The notes under the pieces: generated by a model
Told to the model about the DNA's origin: nothing
What the model saw: the letters and a program-made list of their open reading frames with translations, nothing else
Databases searched by the model: none
Origin: Bordetella genomosp. 8
GTDB lineage: Bacteria; Pseudomonadota; Gammaproteobacteria; Burkholderiales; Burkholderiaceae_B
Assembly: GCF_002119685.1 (NCBI RefSeq)
Contig: NZ_CP021108.1
Coordinates: forward strand, 1,240,001 to 1,304,000
Direction of reading: 5' to 3'
DNA: 64,000 nucleotides
Part shown: piece by piece, positions 24,475 through 33,703 of the stretch
How positions within the stretch are numbered: the first letter of the stretch is position 1
Layout of the letters: each line of letters starts with the position of its first letter
Position numbers and translations under genes: made by a program

Positions 24475-25458
24475 CTACTCGAGGCGGATGTTGGCGTCCT
24501 TGATGACCTTGGCCCACTTGTCGTGCTCGGCCTGCACGAAACGCGCGAAGTCCTGCTGGCTGCCCGAATTCGGTTCCGCGCCCTGGCGGCGGATCTGCTC
24601 CGCGGTCGCCGGCGCGGCCAATACCTTGGCGGTCTCGTCATGCAGGCGGGCGACCAACTCGGCGGGCATCCTGGCCGGACCGAACAACGCGAACCAACCA
24701 TCCACGGCGTAGCCCGGCAGGCCCGCCTCCGCGATCGTCGGAACGTTGGGCAGCAGCGGCGAACGCTGCGTGGATGTCACGCCCAGCGCGACCAGCTTGC
24801 CGGCCTGTATATGCGGCAGGCACACAGGCAGGTTGCAGAACATCACCTGTACGCGGTTGCTCATCAGGTCGGGCAAGGGCTCGCTGCCGCCCTTGTAGGG
24901 GATATGCACCATATCGGTCCCCGACATGCTTTTGAACAGCTCGGCCGACAGATGCTGGCTGCCGCCGGCGCCGCCGGACGCATAGCTGTAGTTGTTCGCC
25001 TTCAGTTCTTCGATAAGCGCGGCTACGCTGCGCGCTTTCACCTGGGGATTGACGACCAGCACATTCGTGACCGATGCGACATTCGCGATGGGTACGAAAT
25101 CCTTCATCGGGTCGAACTTCAGGTTCGAATACAGGCTGGGATTGATGGCATTCGTGCTGGCCGCTCCCATCAGCAGCGTATAGCCGTCGGGCGCGCTCTC
25201 CGCTACATAGCCTGCGCCGATATTGCCGCCCGCGCCGGCCTTGTTCTCCACGACGACGGACTGTCCCAGGCGTTCCGCCAGGCCGGAAGCGACGATGCGC
25301 GCCAGCTGGTCCGTCACGCTGCCGGGCCCGAAGGGCACGATCAGCCGGATGGGCTTGGCCGGATAGGGAGCAGCCTGCGCATGGACCGCCGGTGCGGCGG
25401 CCAGGGCCAGGGTCAGGCCGACGGCGAGCGTCGCCAGGCGGCGTTTGCGGATGGACAT
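24475..25458 (-). CDS. Bug-family tripartite tricarboxylate transporter substrate-binding protein
   Basis: This 327-residue periplasmic solute receptor has a signal peptide ending at VHAQA (about residue 28) and the Bug landmarks PIRLIVPFGPGSVTDQLAR, VVVENKAGAGGNIGA and DGYTLLMGA. Bug receptors bind small carboxylates and aromatic or amide-like acids. No TctA/TctB membrane subunits lie in the window, so it is an orphan receptor as is common in Bordetella-like genomes. The frame stays open 53 codons upstream into the LysR promoter region, but the ATG before SIRKRRL gives the signal peptide. The amidase follows after 6 bases. Confidence 0.94.
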   Translation of the reverse strand: MSIRKRRLATLAVGLTLALAAAPAVHAQAAPYPAKPIRLIVPFGPGSVTDQLARIVASGLAERLGQSVVVENKAGAGGNIGAGYVAESAPDGYTLLMGAASTNAINPSLYSNLKFDPMKDFVPIANVASVTNVLVVNPQVKARSVAALIEELKANNYSYASGGAGGSQHLSAELFKSMSGTDMVHIPYKGGSEPLPDLMSNRVQVMFCNLPVCLPHIQAGKLVALGVTSTQRSPLLPNVPTIAEAGLPGYAVDGWFALFGPARMPAELVARLHDETAKVLAAPATAEQIRRQGAEPNSGSQQDFARFVQAEHDKWAKVIKDANIRLE

Positions 25459-25570
25459 GTATTTCCCCTCGACGGTGTGGTCCACGGGCGGAACGATTCG
25501 CGCCCTGAGCTTCCGGCATCGTAGGAAAAGGCGATCCATATATCCAATATAAAATTCTGCTGCCGTTGAT

Positions 25571-25581
25571 ACGATAATCGT
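25571..25581. promoter_or_regulatory. Perfect ACGAT-A-ATCGT dyad in the LysR/Bug divergent region
   Basis: An 11-base perfect palindrome centred on 25576 lies between the divergent LysR and Bug genes, next to an AT-rich stretch (25535-25556) that could hold promoter boxes. Its place fits a LysR binding site, 63 bases upstream of the LysR start. This is inference from position and symmetry. Confidence 0.4.
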
Positions 25582-25643
25582 CTCAATCTGCTGGCTCGCG
25601 CCCTCGTGCGCCTCCATCGTCTTGCCAATGATCCGGAGATCCC

Positions 25644-26555
25644 GTGGCGCTCTTTTCCCGTCAGATGATTGCCTTCATGGCGGTGGCCGAAGAGCTGCAC
25701 TTCGGCCGCGCGGCGCAACGCCTGCATGTCAGCCAGCCGCCCTTGAGCCAGCAGGTCCGCCTGTTCGAGGAAAGAGTCGGCGTGCCGCTCATCGAGCGCT
25801 CCACCCGCACCGTCAGGCTGACGGCGGCCGGCCTCGCGCTGCGCAACGCCCTGCAGCGCCTGATGGACGACGGCGATGCGGCGCTTACCGCCGCGCGGCG
25901 CGTGGCCGTCGGGGAGTCCGGCCTGCTGCGCATCGGTTTCACGCCCACGGCCGCCTATCGGCTGGTGCCCGCCGCGGTCGGCACGTATCGCCAGCAGTAC
26001 CCGGGCGTGCACCTGTCCATGATCGAGGCCGATACCGCGCATTTGCATGCGCTGCTGCGCCATGACAGGCTCGACATCGCCGTGACGCGTCGCCACGAAA
26101 ACATCGCGGATGACGACCTGCACACGGAGCCCGTCGATACCGAACCCCTGGTTGTGGCGCTGCCCGCGCACCATCCCCTGGCCGCCCGGGACGAGATCGA
26201 CATTACCGAGCTGGCGGATATGCCGCTCGTGGGCTTCGTGCGCGCGCAATCGGAATACTTCCATGCGCTGCTGAACGAGCTGTTCAGGGCGAACGGCGTT
26301 GCGCCGGACATAGTCATGGAAAGCCTGCTCCCGACCTTGCTGACGCCGGTGGCGGCTGGCGTGGGCGTGGCGGTCGTCCCGGCGTCGATCAGCGAACTGC
26401 GGCCGCGCGGTGTCAGATACCTGCCCCTGAAGGCAAAGGTACTGCCATGCTCGACCCTGTATGTCGCCTATCGGAAGGACGGCATCAACCCGGCCGTGCC
26501 GCGAATGCGGGCAGCCCTGGTCGATGCGGGGGTGGTGAACGCGGGGATGATCTAG
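25644..26555 (+). CDS. LysR-family transcriptional regulator
   Basis: This 303-residue regulator has an N-terminal winged helix-turn-helix (FMAVAEELHFGRAAQRLHV, then SQPPLSQQVRLFEE) and a C-terminal effector domain. The start codon is GTG, with GGAG 8 bases upstream. The divergent Bug-amidase operon and the intervening dyad indicate that it controls that operon. The DNA-binding helix with QPPLSQQ is like that of CatR/BenM-type regulators, which respond to aromatic or dicarboxylic acids; this is a resemblance, not proof. Its 3' end lies 55 bases from the stop of a second Bug gene in the opposite direction. Confidence 0.94.
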   Translation: MALFSRQMIAFMAVAEELHFGRAAQRLHVSQPPLSQQVRLFEERVGVPLIERSTRTVRLTAAGLALRNALQRLMDDGDAALTAARRVAVGESGLLRIGFTPTAAYRLVPAAVGTYRQQYPGVHLSMIEADTAHLHALLRHDRLDIAVTRRHENIADDDLHTEPVDTEPLVVALPAHHPLAARDEIDITELADMPLVGFVRAQSEYFHALLNELFRANGVAPDIVMESLLPTLLTPVAAGVGVAVVPASISELRPRGVRYLPLKAKVLPCSTLYVAYRKDGINPAVPRMRAALVDAGVVNAGMI

Positions 26556-26610
26556 CCGGCCCGCGTGCATCCCGAAGGCTCGGGGATGCACGGGGCGTGC
26601 GCCGTGGTCC

Positions 26611-27588
26611 TTACTGCTTTTCGACCTTGGCTTTCTTGAACAGCTCAGCCCATTGCGGCACCTGCTGCTTGACCTTGGCGTCCAGGGCCTGGGGATTGGC
26701 CTCGTCGACCAGGACGGTGGCGCCCAGCGTCTGCATGCGTTCCTGGAACTTGGGATCCTTCACGCCCGCCTGCAAGGCCTTGACCAGCTTGTCCACGACA
26801 GGCTTGGGCGTGCCCTTGGCGACCCACATGCCGTGCCAGATGCCGACTTCGAAGCCCTTGTAGCCCGATTCGTCCATCGTCGGCAGGTCCGGCAGCGTCG
26901 CCACGCGCTTCAGGCTGGTGACGGCGTAGGCCTTGACCTTCTTGGCGTTGATCTGTTGGGTGGTATTGGTGGTCTGGTCGCACAGCATGTCCACCTGCTT
27001 GCCCAGCAGGTCGTTCATGGCGGGCGCAGTGCCCTTGTACGGAACCGTCAGCAACTGCACGCCGAAGGCTTCGTTCAGCATGGTGCTGCACAGATGGCTG
27101 GCGGCGCCGATGCCGGCATTGGCCAGCGTGATCTTGTCCGAATTCTTTTTGACGTATTCGGCCAGTTCCTTGATGTTGTTGGGCGGGAAGTTGTCGCGCG
27201 CCAGGATGGTCATGGGCACGTCGACCACCAGGCCGATGGGTTCGAAGCTCTTGTAGGGGTCGTAGCCCGGATCCTTGTACAGCGACGGCGCCGTCGAAAA
27301 TCCCACATGCATCAGCAGTACGGTGTAGCCGTCGGCGGGCGCGCGGGCCGCGAATGTGGTCCCTATCGTGCCGCCGGCACCGCCCTTGTTCTCCACGATG
27401 ACCGATTGGCCCAGCGACGGCCGCATGGCCTCGGCCAGCGATCGGGCGACGTTGTCGGTCGGTCCGCCTGCAGCGAACGGAACCACCATATTGATGACGT
27501 GGTCCGGATATTCGGCGTGCGCGGCGCCTGCCGCGGACAACGCGACGGCCGTGAGGACAGCGGCTAGCCGACGGGAAGGGAAGGGCAT
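26611..27588 (-). CDS. Bug-family tripartite tricarboxylate transporter substrate-binding protein
   Basis: This 325-residue orphan receptor has a signal peptide ending AAHAE (about residue 25) and the Bug motifs INMVVPFAAGGPTDNVAR, VIVENKGGAGGTIGT and ADGYTVLLMH. The mature domain contains TLANAGIGAASHLCST and the ligand-side VPYKGTAPAMND. The central region suggests binding of a carboxylated small molecule, as in the family. The upstream extension of the frame has no start quality. The gene stands alone, convergent with the LysR gene. About 490 bases separate it from the phasin gene on the other side. Confidence 0.94.
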   Translation of the reverse strand: MPFPSRRLAAVLTAVALSAAGAAHAEYPDHVINMVVPFAAGGPTDNVARSLAEAMRPSLGQSVIVENKGGAGGTIGTTFAARAPADGYTVLLMHVGFSTAPSLYKDPGYDPYKSFEPIGLVVDVPMTILARDNFPPNNIKELAEYVKKNSDKITLANAGIGAASHLCSTMLNEAFGVQLLTVPYKGTAPAMNDLLGKQVDMLCDQTTNTTQQINAKKVKAYAVTSLKRVATLPDLPTMDESGYKGFEVGIWHGMWVAKGTPKPVVDKLVKALQAGVKDPKFQERMQTLGATVLVDEANPQALDAKVKQQVPQWAELFKKAKVEKQ

Positions 27589-27796
27589 GTTGTCTCCTGG
27601 ATCTGCGGATGCATTATGGTCATGAGCGCCTGCTGGACTACCCGCCGGGGGATACCCGCCGAGGCTCACTCTGAGGCCCAGTCTAGGCAATAAGCAGGGA
27701 CGCGTCACCCTAGTTGTTTCCCCATGTTGCGCCTGCTCCACGGATCTCTATCTTTCGGTCCGAGTATTGAAGGCGTCATGTTGTCGCGCCATATTT

Positions 27797-27838
27797 CCCG
27801 GGTGTTTCCCGGGCGATGTTCCCGGGTTTTTTACCCGG
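27797..27838. repeat. Three CCCGGG repeats and a CCGGGT/ACCCGG hairpin upstream of the phasin promoter
   Basis: TTTCCCGGG occurs at 27794-27802 and 27805-27813, and TTCCCGGG at 27819-27826, giving an 11-base then a 13-base period. The last copy forms a hairpin (CCGGGT, 5 T, ACCCGG) ending at 27838. The rest of the gap 27589-27904 has no gene that could be supported; it is T-rich near 27850-27900. Confidence 0.55.
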
Positions 27839-27904
27839 CTATGGCCGGTTTTGTTTTTGCTCCCCGGCGATTTGTTTTTCTTTGTTGCGGCGCACCAAAA
27901 GTGC

Positions 27905-27932
27905 TTGACATCGATTCTGAGCTGCCTACAAT
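27905..27932 (+). promoter_or_regulatory. Strong sigma-70 promoter for the phasin gene
   Basis: TTGACA (27905-27910, consensus) and TACAAT (27927-27932) are 16 bases apart. The expected start is near 27939. The next bases, TTGTGCAGTGCAACAA (27938-27953), form an imperfect dyad covering the start site. They resemble the TGCA-rich operators bound by PhaR-type repressors of phasin genes; that resemblance is from memory and unscored. Confidence 0.75.
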
Positions 27933-28078
27933 GTGAATTGTGCAGTGCAACAACGGCTCGGGATTGGTGGTAGGCCGCGAGCCGGAGGCGTCTCCAGCAA
28001 TATACGGGACCCTCTGCTGTCTTCCGCTTCCCATGTCAATTCCGCCCCCCGTGCAGGGGCACTAGAGGAGATCCCCTA

Positions 28079-28663
28079 ATGAGCGCTATTCCGCAACAAG
28101 TTTTCGCCCGCCAGAAAGCCAGCATCAATACCCTGGTCGCCACCCAGTCGGCGCTGTTCGCCGGCTTCGAAAAGCTGATCGACCTGAACCTGAAGGTCAT
28201 CAAGGCCACCATGGATGAAGTCGCCCTGCGTTCGCAGCAGGCCGCCGATGTAAAGGATCCGCAGGAAGCCCTGGCGTTCTCCACCGGCCTGGTGCAGCCC
28301 AGCGCTGAAAAGGCCCTGGCCTACGGCAAGCACGTGTACGACATCGTCGCCGGCGTGCAAGGTGAACTCGTGAAGCTCGGCGAAGAGCATATCGCCGACA
28401 ACCAGGCGCAGCTGTCCGAAGCCATCGACCAGATGGCCAAGAATGCCCCCACCGGCACCGAAGGCGCCGTGGCCCTGATCAAGTCCTCGCTGGCCACCGC
28501 GACCAGCGCGTATGACTCGATGACCAAGGCTGCCAAGCAGGCCGCCGAAGTCGCCGAATCGAATCTGAATGCCGCCGCCAATGCGACCTTCAAAGCTGCG
28601 TCGGATGCCGCCGATGCCGCCAACAAGGTCGCCACGCCGCGCAGCCGCCGCGCCGCCGCCTGA
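28079..28663 (+). CDS. Phasin family protein (PhaP-like)
   Basis: This 194-residue amphipathic, alanine-rich helical protein coats polyhydroxyalkanoate granules. The family opening (IPQQVFARQKASINTL, LFAGFEKLIDLNLKVIKA) is present, and the last 60 residues are an Ala-rich coiled region (AADAANKVATPRSRRAAA). There is no signal peptide. The promoter is strong, and the 140-base leader carries a dyad at its start that may be an operator for the PHA-responsive repressor PhaR. A clear intrinsic terminator lies 77 bases after the stop. PHA synthase genes are not in the window, so this phasin is unlinked. Stationary or carbon-rich growth would be the expected time of expression. Confidence 0.94.
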   Translation: MSAIPQQVFARQKASINTLVATQSALFAGFEKLIDLNLKVIKATMDEVALRSQQAADVKDPQEALAFSTGLVQPSAEKALAYGKHVYDIVAGVQGELVKLGEEHIADNQAQLSEAIDQMAKNAPTGTEGAVALIKSSLATATSAYDSMTKAAKQAAEVAESNLNAAANATFKAASDAADAANKVATPRSRRAAA

Positions 28664-28739
28664 GCCGAGATCGTTCACAGGTAGCACGCGCCGCCCTGCG
28701 GCGTCATCGAAGTAAGCCAGTTTGAGCAGAGCTGGAGCT

Positions 28740-28766
28740 GGGCCGCCCTATGGGCGGCCCTTTTTT
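28740..28766 (+). terminator. Intrinsic terminator of the phasin gene
   Basis: GGGCCGCCC (28740-28748) pairs with GGGCGGCCC (28752-28760) around the loop TAT, followed by six T residues (28761-28766). It is the clearest Rho-independent terminator in the window. Confidence 0.9.
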
Positions 28767-28867
28767 GTCTGCCGTCGCCAGGCGCACCTGGTCCAGCAGC
28801 GCTTCGATGGGGTGACGGATGTGTCGGCCGCGCGGGACAGGCCCGGCGGCGGCCGTGCGCGCGACGC

Positions 28868-29917
28868 TCAGGTGGCGCGCTTCGACACCGCGTCCACGCA
28901 TTCGCGGACCAGCTCCGGGCCGCGGTAGATCAGGCCGGTGTACAGCTGCACCGCATCGGCCCCGGCCGCCATTTTTTCCGCTGCCTGGCGGCCGCTGTGG
29001 ATACCGCCCACGCCGATGATGGACAGGCTGGACCCCAAGCGTTGCTTCAAACGGGCGATCACCGCAAGGCAGAGTTCGTGCACCGGCGGGCCCGACAGGC
29101 CGCCTGCTTCGTCGGCATGCGGCAGGCCGGCCACGGCCGTGCGCGACAGGGTGGTGTTGCTGGCGATCACGCCGTCCACGCCATAGCGGGTGAGGATATC
29201 GGCGATCGCATCGACCTGTTCCGGCGTCAGGTCGGGCGCGATCTTGACGGCCAGCGGCACGTCGCGGCCATGCGTATCGGCCAGTTCCTTGCGCGTGTCG
29301 CGCAGGCGGCTCAGCAGGTCGCTGAGCTCGTCGCCGCCCTGCAGGGAACGCAGGTTCTGCGTGTTCGGTGACGATATGTTCACCGTCACGTAGTCGGCGT
29401 GCGGAAACACGCCGCGCAGCCCCTTCAGGTAGTCGTCCGCGGCCTGGGCGATGGGCGTGTCGGCGTTCTTGCCGATATTCAATCCCAGGATTCCACCGCG
29501 CGCCCGCCACTGGCTGCGCTTGACGTTGGCGATGAACGCATCCAGTCCCAGATTGTTGAAGCCCAGCCGATTGATCAGCGCATTCGCCTTGGGCAGCCGG
29601 AACAGCCGCGGCTTGGGATTGCCCGGCTGCGGCCGTGGGGTCACCGTGCCGACCTCGACGAAGCCGAAGCCCAGGTTGCCCAGCGCATCGATATAGGCCC
29701 CGTTCTTGTCCAGCCCCGCGGCCAGGCCGACGGCGTTCGGCACGCGCAGGCCCATCAGCGTTACCGGCGCCAGCGGCGCGGCGTGCAGCAGTGAACGCGT
29801 CAGTCCGCATTCATAGGCGCGCTGCAGGCTTTTCAGCGTGACTTCATGCGCGGTTTCGGCGTCCATGGCGAACAGGGCCTGGCGCGCGATCGGATAGGCG
29901 TGGAACAGGATAGACAT
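28868..29917 (-). CDS. pyrD: Dihydroorotate dehydrogenase (quinone) PyrD
   Basis: This 349-residue class 2 enzyme oxidises dihydroorotate to orotate in pyrimidine synthesis, using membrane quinone; the N-terminal helices anchor it to the inner membrane. Motifs seen are [16 protein letters not shown], the phosphate loop [16 protein letters not shown], the catalytic serine in NISSPNT, the lysine in [11 protein letters not shown] and the FMN-binding [11 protein letters not shown] near the C-terminus. The ATG before SILFHAYP was taken; an upstream ATG adds seven residues. It faces away from the bpt gene upstream by 42 bases, on the same strand. Confidence 0.96.
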   Translation of the reverse strand: MSILFHAYPIARQALFAMDAETAHEVTLKSLQRAYECGLTRSLLHAAPLAPVTLMGLRVPNAVGLAAGLDKNGAYIDALGNLGFGFVEVGTVTPRPQPGNPKPRLFRLPKANALINRLGFNNLGLDAFIANVKRSQWRARGGILGLNIGKNADTPIAQAADDYLKGLRGVFPHADYVTVNISSPNTQNLRSLQGGDELSDLLSRLRDTRKELADTHGRDVPLAVKIAPDLTPEQVDAIADILTRYGVDGVIASNTTLSRTAVAGLPHADEAGGLSGPPVHELCLAVIARLKQRLGSSLSIIGVGGIHSGRQAAEKMAAGADAVQLYTGLIYRGPELVRECVDAVSKRAT

Positions 29918-29959
29918 GGGGCGGCATTGTAGAGCCATCCGCCGGCGGCGTGGGGCGTA

Positions 29960-30703
29960 TCAGCGCGGCCCGTCTTCGTGCGCGGGGGGGCTCTGCCAGA
30001 GGCCCTCGATCAGCAACTGCGAAGGGCGAAAGCCGGCCTTGTAGGCCATCTTGCGGCTGGCGCCGATCCAGTACCCCAGGTACAGCCAGGGCAGGTCCAG
30101 CACGCGGCACTGGTCGATCTGCCACAGGATGCTGTAGGTACCCAGGCTGCCGGGATGATCGGGATCGTAGAAGGTGTAGACCGACGACAGACCTTCGTCC
30201 AGCACGTCGATGATGGACACCATCGCCAGGGTCCCATCCGGGTCGCGGAACTCCACCAGCCGGGTGTTCACGCGGCTGGTCAGCAGGAATTGCGCGTATT
30301 GCGTGCGGCTGTCCTCATCCATGCCGCCGCCTGGGTGGCGGCCCTGCTGGTAGCGCGTGTAGAGCTCGTAGTGCTCCGGCGACCAGGCCAGCTCGGCCAC
30401 GAAGGGCCGCAGGTCGGCGTGTCGCTTCCAGGCCCGGCGCTGGGTGCGGCTGGGCGTGAACCCTTTGGCGTCCACGCGCACCGGAATACAGGCCTGGCAG
30501 CCATCGCAGTGCGGTCGATAGGTGAACAGGCCGCTACGGCGGAAGCCTTGTTCCACCAGTTGCGAATAGGTGCCGGCATGGATCAGGTGGCCCGGCGCGG
30601 CCACTTGCGAGCGCGCCTGGCGCCCCGGCAGGTAGCTGCAGGGGTAGGGGGCCGTGGCATAGAACTGCAGGGTAGAGAAAGGGAGTTCTTTTAGCTGGCT
30701 CAT
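29960..30703 (-). CDS. bpt: Aspartate/glutamate leucyltransferase (Bpt), N-end rule
   Basis: This 247-residue bacterial homologue of arginyl-tRNA-protein transferase adds leucine to N-terminal Asp or Glu, marking proteins for ClpS/ClpAP breakdown. The N-terminus begins [23 protein letters not shown] (in part). The [13 protein letters not shown] cysteine cluster (about residues 62-74) and the later [25 protein letters not shown] active-site segment (about 185-205) are in the right places. The length is typical. The next gene upstream is aat, the other N-end-rule transferase, on the same strand. Confidence 0.95.
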   Translation of the reverse strand: MSQLKELPFSTLQFYATAPYPCSYLPGRQARSQVAAPGHLIHAGTYSQLVEQGFRRSGLFTYRPHCDGCQACIPVRVDAKGFTPSRTQRRAWKRHADLRPFVAELAWSPEHYELYTRYQQGRHPGGGMDEDSRTQYAQFLLTSRVNTRLVEFRDPDGTLAMVSIIDVLDEGLSSVYTFYDPDHPGSLGTYSILWQIDQCRVLDLPWLYLGYWIGASRKMAYKAGFRPSQLLIEGLWQSPPAHEDGPR

Positions 30704-30763
30704 GCGCGGCCGCCAGCCGGTGTGAGGCCCGGTGGCGGTTCGGACATGATAACGCCAGTCGCG

Positions 30764-31531
30764 CTAGCACGCGCCATCGGTTTCCGCGGCCGGCAGGGGC
30801 AGCAGCCGGCCTTGCGTATCGAGCCGGCCGGGGCGCCAGGGCGGCGCGGGCCGGGCCACCAGTTCCGCCACCCGGGCGACGAACCGCGCGCGCGGCAGCG
30901 GCCGCGCGCCCAGGCTGGCCAGATGGCCGGTCTGCTGCTGGCAGTCTATCCAGGGCACGCCGTGGCTGGACAGGAAGCGCACCAGGTGCGCCAGCGCGAT
31001 CTTGGATCCGTCCGTCACGCGCGTGAACATCGATTCGCCGAAGAACATCGCGCCCAGGCTGACGCCGTACAGCCCGGCGCACAGCTCGCCGTCGACCCAG
31101 GTTTCTACGCTGTGCGCGGCGCCGGCGCGGTGCCAGTCGGTATAGACGTCGCGCATCTCGCGCGTGATCCAGGTGCCGGACAGGTGGTCGCGGGGCGCGG
31201 CGCAGGCTTCCAGCACCTGCTCGAAGGCGGTGTCCACGCGCACCTGGACGTGAGGCTGGGCCTGTTGTTCATCGCGCGCCAGGCGACGCAGCAGCTTGGC
31301 CATCGAGTGCGAGACGACGAAGTCTTCGCAGGCCAGCACCATGCGCGGATTCGGCGACCACCACAGCACCGGTTCGCCGGCCGAATACCAGGGAAAGATA
31401 CCGCGGGAATAGGCTTCGGTCAGGCGCGCCACGGACAGGTCGGCGCCGGCCGCGAGCAGGCCGTCGGGCTCGCTCATCGCGGACTCGACCGGCGGCAGCG
31501 GCGTGTCGGGATCGACCCAGGGAAGCTTCAA
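30764..31531 (-). CDS. aat: Leucyl/phenylalanyl-tRNA--protein transferase Aat
   Basis: This 255-residue enzyme attaches Leu or Phe from tRNA to N-terminal Lys or Arg, creating N-degrons. The family motifs are [10 protein letters not shown] at the N-terminus, [19 protein letters not shown] (about residues 42-60) and [19 protein letters not shown] near the C-terminus. Its start overlaps the end of the Nudix gene upstream by 4 bases, and bpt begins 60 bases after its stop. The two N-degron enzymes and the Nudix protein thus form a compact run. Nothing unusual in the active region. Confidence 0.96.
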   Translation of the reverse strand: MKLPWVDPDTPLPPVESAMSEPDGLLAAGADLSVARLTEAYSRGIFPWYSAGEPVLWWSPNPRMVLACEDFVVSHSMAKLLRRLARDEQQAQPHVQVRVDTAFEQVLEACAAPRDHLSGTWITREMRDVYTDWHRAGAAHSVETWVDGELCAGLYGVSLGAMFFGESMFTRVTDGSKIALAHLVRFLSSHGVPWIDCQQQTGHLASLGARPLPRARFVARVAELVARPAPPWRPGRLDTQGRLLPLPAAETDGAC

Positions 31532-32103
31532 TGATGCTCGAGCGAGTAGCGGTGGGTGGCGAAGACACCCCGCCGGCGGTCGTCCAGGTAGTGCCGCAGC
31601 GTCGTGACGACGGTGCGGAACGACAGGTCATCCCAGGGGATGTCCGCTTCATCGTAGTAGCGCGCTTCCAGGCTTTCGGGGCCGGGATCGAGCTCCGGAC
31701 CCAGGGCGCGGGCCAGATAGTAGATGTGCACCTGATCCACCTGCGGCACGTCGATGACGGTGAAGAGCTCGCCCAGTTCCACGCGGGCGCCGGATTCTTC
31801 CAGGGTTTCGCGGGCGGCTCCCTGCGCCGAGGTTTCGCTCAGCTCCATGAACCCGGCCGGCAGCGTCCAGGTGTCGTAGCGGGGCTCGATGGCGCGGCGG
31901 CACAGCAGGATGCGGTTTTCCCACACCGGCACGGTACCCACCACGACCCGCGGATTCTGGTAGTGGATGGCGCCGCAGTGGTCGCAGATGTCGCGTTCGC
32001 GATTGTCGCCGTCGGGCACGCGCCTATCGACCGGCGATCCGCACTGGCTGCAGAATTTGGCGCGGCGGGGAGCCGGGAAATAGTGTGGGGGCTGTTCGCT
32101 CAT
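31528..32103 (-). CDS. Nudix hydrolase with N-terminal zinc ribbon
   Basis: This 191-residue protein has two parts. The N-terminus has a zinc ribbon ([11 protein letters not shown], then [13 protein letters not shown]). A Nudix fold follows, with the complete Nudix box G-x5-E-x7-RETLEESGA around residues 90-112. It probably hydrolyses an ADP- or nucleotide-linked compound; the zinc ribbon type is common for ADP-ribose or NAD-related clean-up enzymes, but the substrate cannot be predicted. The start is the ATG in the short gap to the next upstream gene, with a 4-base overlap at both ends (with aat downstream and the conserved hypothetical gene upstream), so it is translationally coupled. Confidence 0.92.
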   Translation of the reverse strand: MSEQPPHYFPAPRRAKFCSQCGSPVDRRVPDGDNRERDICDHCGAIHYQNPRVVVGTVPVWENRILLCRRAIEPRYDTWTLPAGFMELSETSAQGAARETLEESGARVELGELFTVIDVPQVDQVHIYYLARALGPELDPGPESLEARYYDEADIPWDDLSFRTVVTTLRHYLDDRRRGVFATHRYSLEHH

Positions 32104-32717
32104 GATGCCGATTCTACCGGCTTGGCCGGAAGGCCGGGGTTGGCCACGAAGCCCAGTTCGCGCGGCAGGCTGCCGCGCGGGATCCGGCGCAGGGGCGCCC
32201 GGTCTTTCGACGCCGGATGGCGTACCTGAAGCACGGCGCCCTCTTCCAGGGCGGCCGCCGCTTCCAGCGCGTCGCCGCCGTCCTCCAGCCGCATGGCGTC
32301 CATCACGACGGCAACGTCCCGCCCCGCCACCATGCCCGGGCCGACATCCGTCCGCGCATACAGCTGGTGCGCATCGTCCAGATACCAAGCGGCGACGTCG
32401 CCCACGGCCTGGCCGGTATGGGTTTCCAGCACCGAAGCGTCCGCGCCGCTGCGCAGGATATAGGGGGCCGCGTCCAGGCGGACGTAGACGCGCTGCGGCC
32501 CGTTCTGGAAGAACCAGCGGCCCTGTTCGTCGTGACCGTAGTTGCGATCCATGAAGGCCAGGATGGCGGTGTTGGAAATCGACATGCCCGGTCCGGCCTG
32601 CGCGGCATTGCCCTGCGGATGCAGCTTCCAGCGGCCCTGGGCGTCCAGCGACAGCCAGCCTGCCACGGCGGGAACGTCGGGCCAGCGGGCGATGGCTTCC
32701 AGCACTGATGGGTCCAT
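32100..32717 (-). CDS. Conserved hypothetical protein, DUF type not recognised
   Basis: This 205-residue acidic soluble protein has no signal peptide. Its central part reads MSISNTAILAFMDRNYGHDEQG followed by FFQNGPQRVYVRLDAAPYIL, and another stretch is YARTDVGPGMVAGRD; these look like a conserved beta-rich fold. I do not recognise a named family with certainty. Coordinates rest on a frame open from the ATG that follows a GGAG-type site and on the 4-base overlap with the Nudix gene downstream, which indicates one operon. Role unknown; proximity to a Nudix enzyme and an aldose epimerase hints at a metabolic role but no more. Confidence 0.75.
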   Translation of the reverse strand: MDPSVLEAIARWPDVPAVAGWLSLDAQGRWKLHPQGNAAQAGPGMSISNTAILAFMDRNYGHDEQGRWFFQNGPQRVYVRLDAAPYILRSGADASVLETHTGQAVGDVAAWYLDDAHQLYARTDVGPGMVAGRDVAVVMDAMRLEDGGDALEAAAALEEGAVLQVRHPASKDRAPLRRIPRGSLPRELGFVANPGLPAKPVESAS

Positions 32718-32752
32718 GGGGTCTCCTGGTGTCCGTGCGGATGGCGCGGCGG

Positions 32753-33703
32753 CTAGCCCGCGCCGGCTTCGGCCAGCGTCGAGGGCAGCAGCGAGATGCC
32801 GCCGGCAAGCGTTGCGCCCGGGGCCAGTACGACTGTTCCGGTGGCAGGATCCGCGACCGTCGCATTGCCGCTGGCGGCGGTGCCGCCCGCATATCGGTTG
32901 AAGGCATCGGTCATGTGCGAAACCGGTTCGATGGCCAGGTGCGGCTTGCCGGGCGGGGTGAAGATGACGAGATGGCTGAATGCGGCGTCCGCTTCCAGCC
33001 TGACGGCGGCATCGCGTTCCGGCCAGGCCACGCACGCATGGCCGGAGAAATCGCGGAAAACGTTGTCGTAATCGGTTTCCGTCACCGCCAGGCGGGTCGC
33101 CAGCGCCGCCGGGGGCGGCGCCAGGTGCGTGGGCAGATGGTCGGCGTCGTTGACCCACATATCGCCGACGCCCGCGCGTATCCAGGTTTCAGCGGTGCGC
33201 GGGAAATACGGATGCCAGCCCAGGCCGGCGGGCTGCGGCAGGGTGCCGGTGTTGCGGATGGACAGCGTCATGCGCAGGCCATTTTCGCGCAGGTCGAACG
33301 TCTGCCGCGCGGCATAGGGGAAGGGCCAGGCCGGCGACGCGTCCTCGGGCACGTAGTCCTGTTCCAGCACGGCCTGGTGGCCGGTGCGCGAGGCGATGCG
33401 CCAGGGCCGCTGCCACGCCAGGCCGTGCATGGGCAGCGGCGCGTAATCGACGGTGGGCGGGATGGCGTAGGCGTGACCGCCGAAGCGCAGGCGTCCGCCG
33501 CCGATGCGGTTGGAGTAAGGCAGCAGGGGATAGCAGGCCGTGAGTCTGGCGATATCGGGCAGGCCGTCGCTGGGTCGCAGGATGGGGATGCCGCGCCAGG
33601 AGTAGCGCAGGATGGTCCCGCCCAGGCCGGGGCAGAGTTCGACGCTGGCATCGCCATGTTGCAGCCGCAGTATGGGGGTGTCGCGGGGTATTGTGTCGTT
33701 CAT
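32753..33703 (-). CDS. Aldose 1-epimerase family protein
   Basis: This 316-residue galactose-mutarotase-like protein interconverts sugar anomers (or acts on hexose 6-phosphates). The motifs include YPLLPYSNRIGGGRLRF, APLPMHGLAWQRPW (His, about residue 85), GLGWHPYF (His and active-site region, about 170) and HLAIEPVSHMTDAF near the C-terminus. There is no signal peptide. It shares the strand with the hypothetical gene downstream and is separated from it by 35 bases. The start is the ATG at 33703, close to a divergently oriented gene for a small exported protein. Confidence 0.92.
   Translation of the reverse strand: MNDTIPRDTPILRLQHGDASVELCPGLGGTILRYSWRGIPILRPSDGLPDIARLTACYPLLPYSNRIGGGRLRFGGHAYAIPPTVDYAPLPMHGLAWQRPWRIASRTGHQAVLEQDYVPEDASPAWPFPYAARQTFDLRENGLRMTLSIRNTGTLPQPAGLGWHPYFPRTAETWIRAGVGDMWVNDADHLPTHLAPPPAALATRLAVTETDYDNVFRDFSGHACVAWPERDAAVRLEADAAFSHLVIFTPPGKPHLAIEPVSHMTDAFNRYAGGTAASGNATVADPATGTVVLAPGATLAGGISLLPSTLAEAGAG

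Noticed and set aside
27724..27936. A 70-codon frame upstream of the phasin gene
   Set aside because: It crosses the CCCGGG repeats and the consensus promoter and has no ribosome-binding site or domain.
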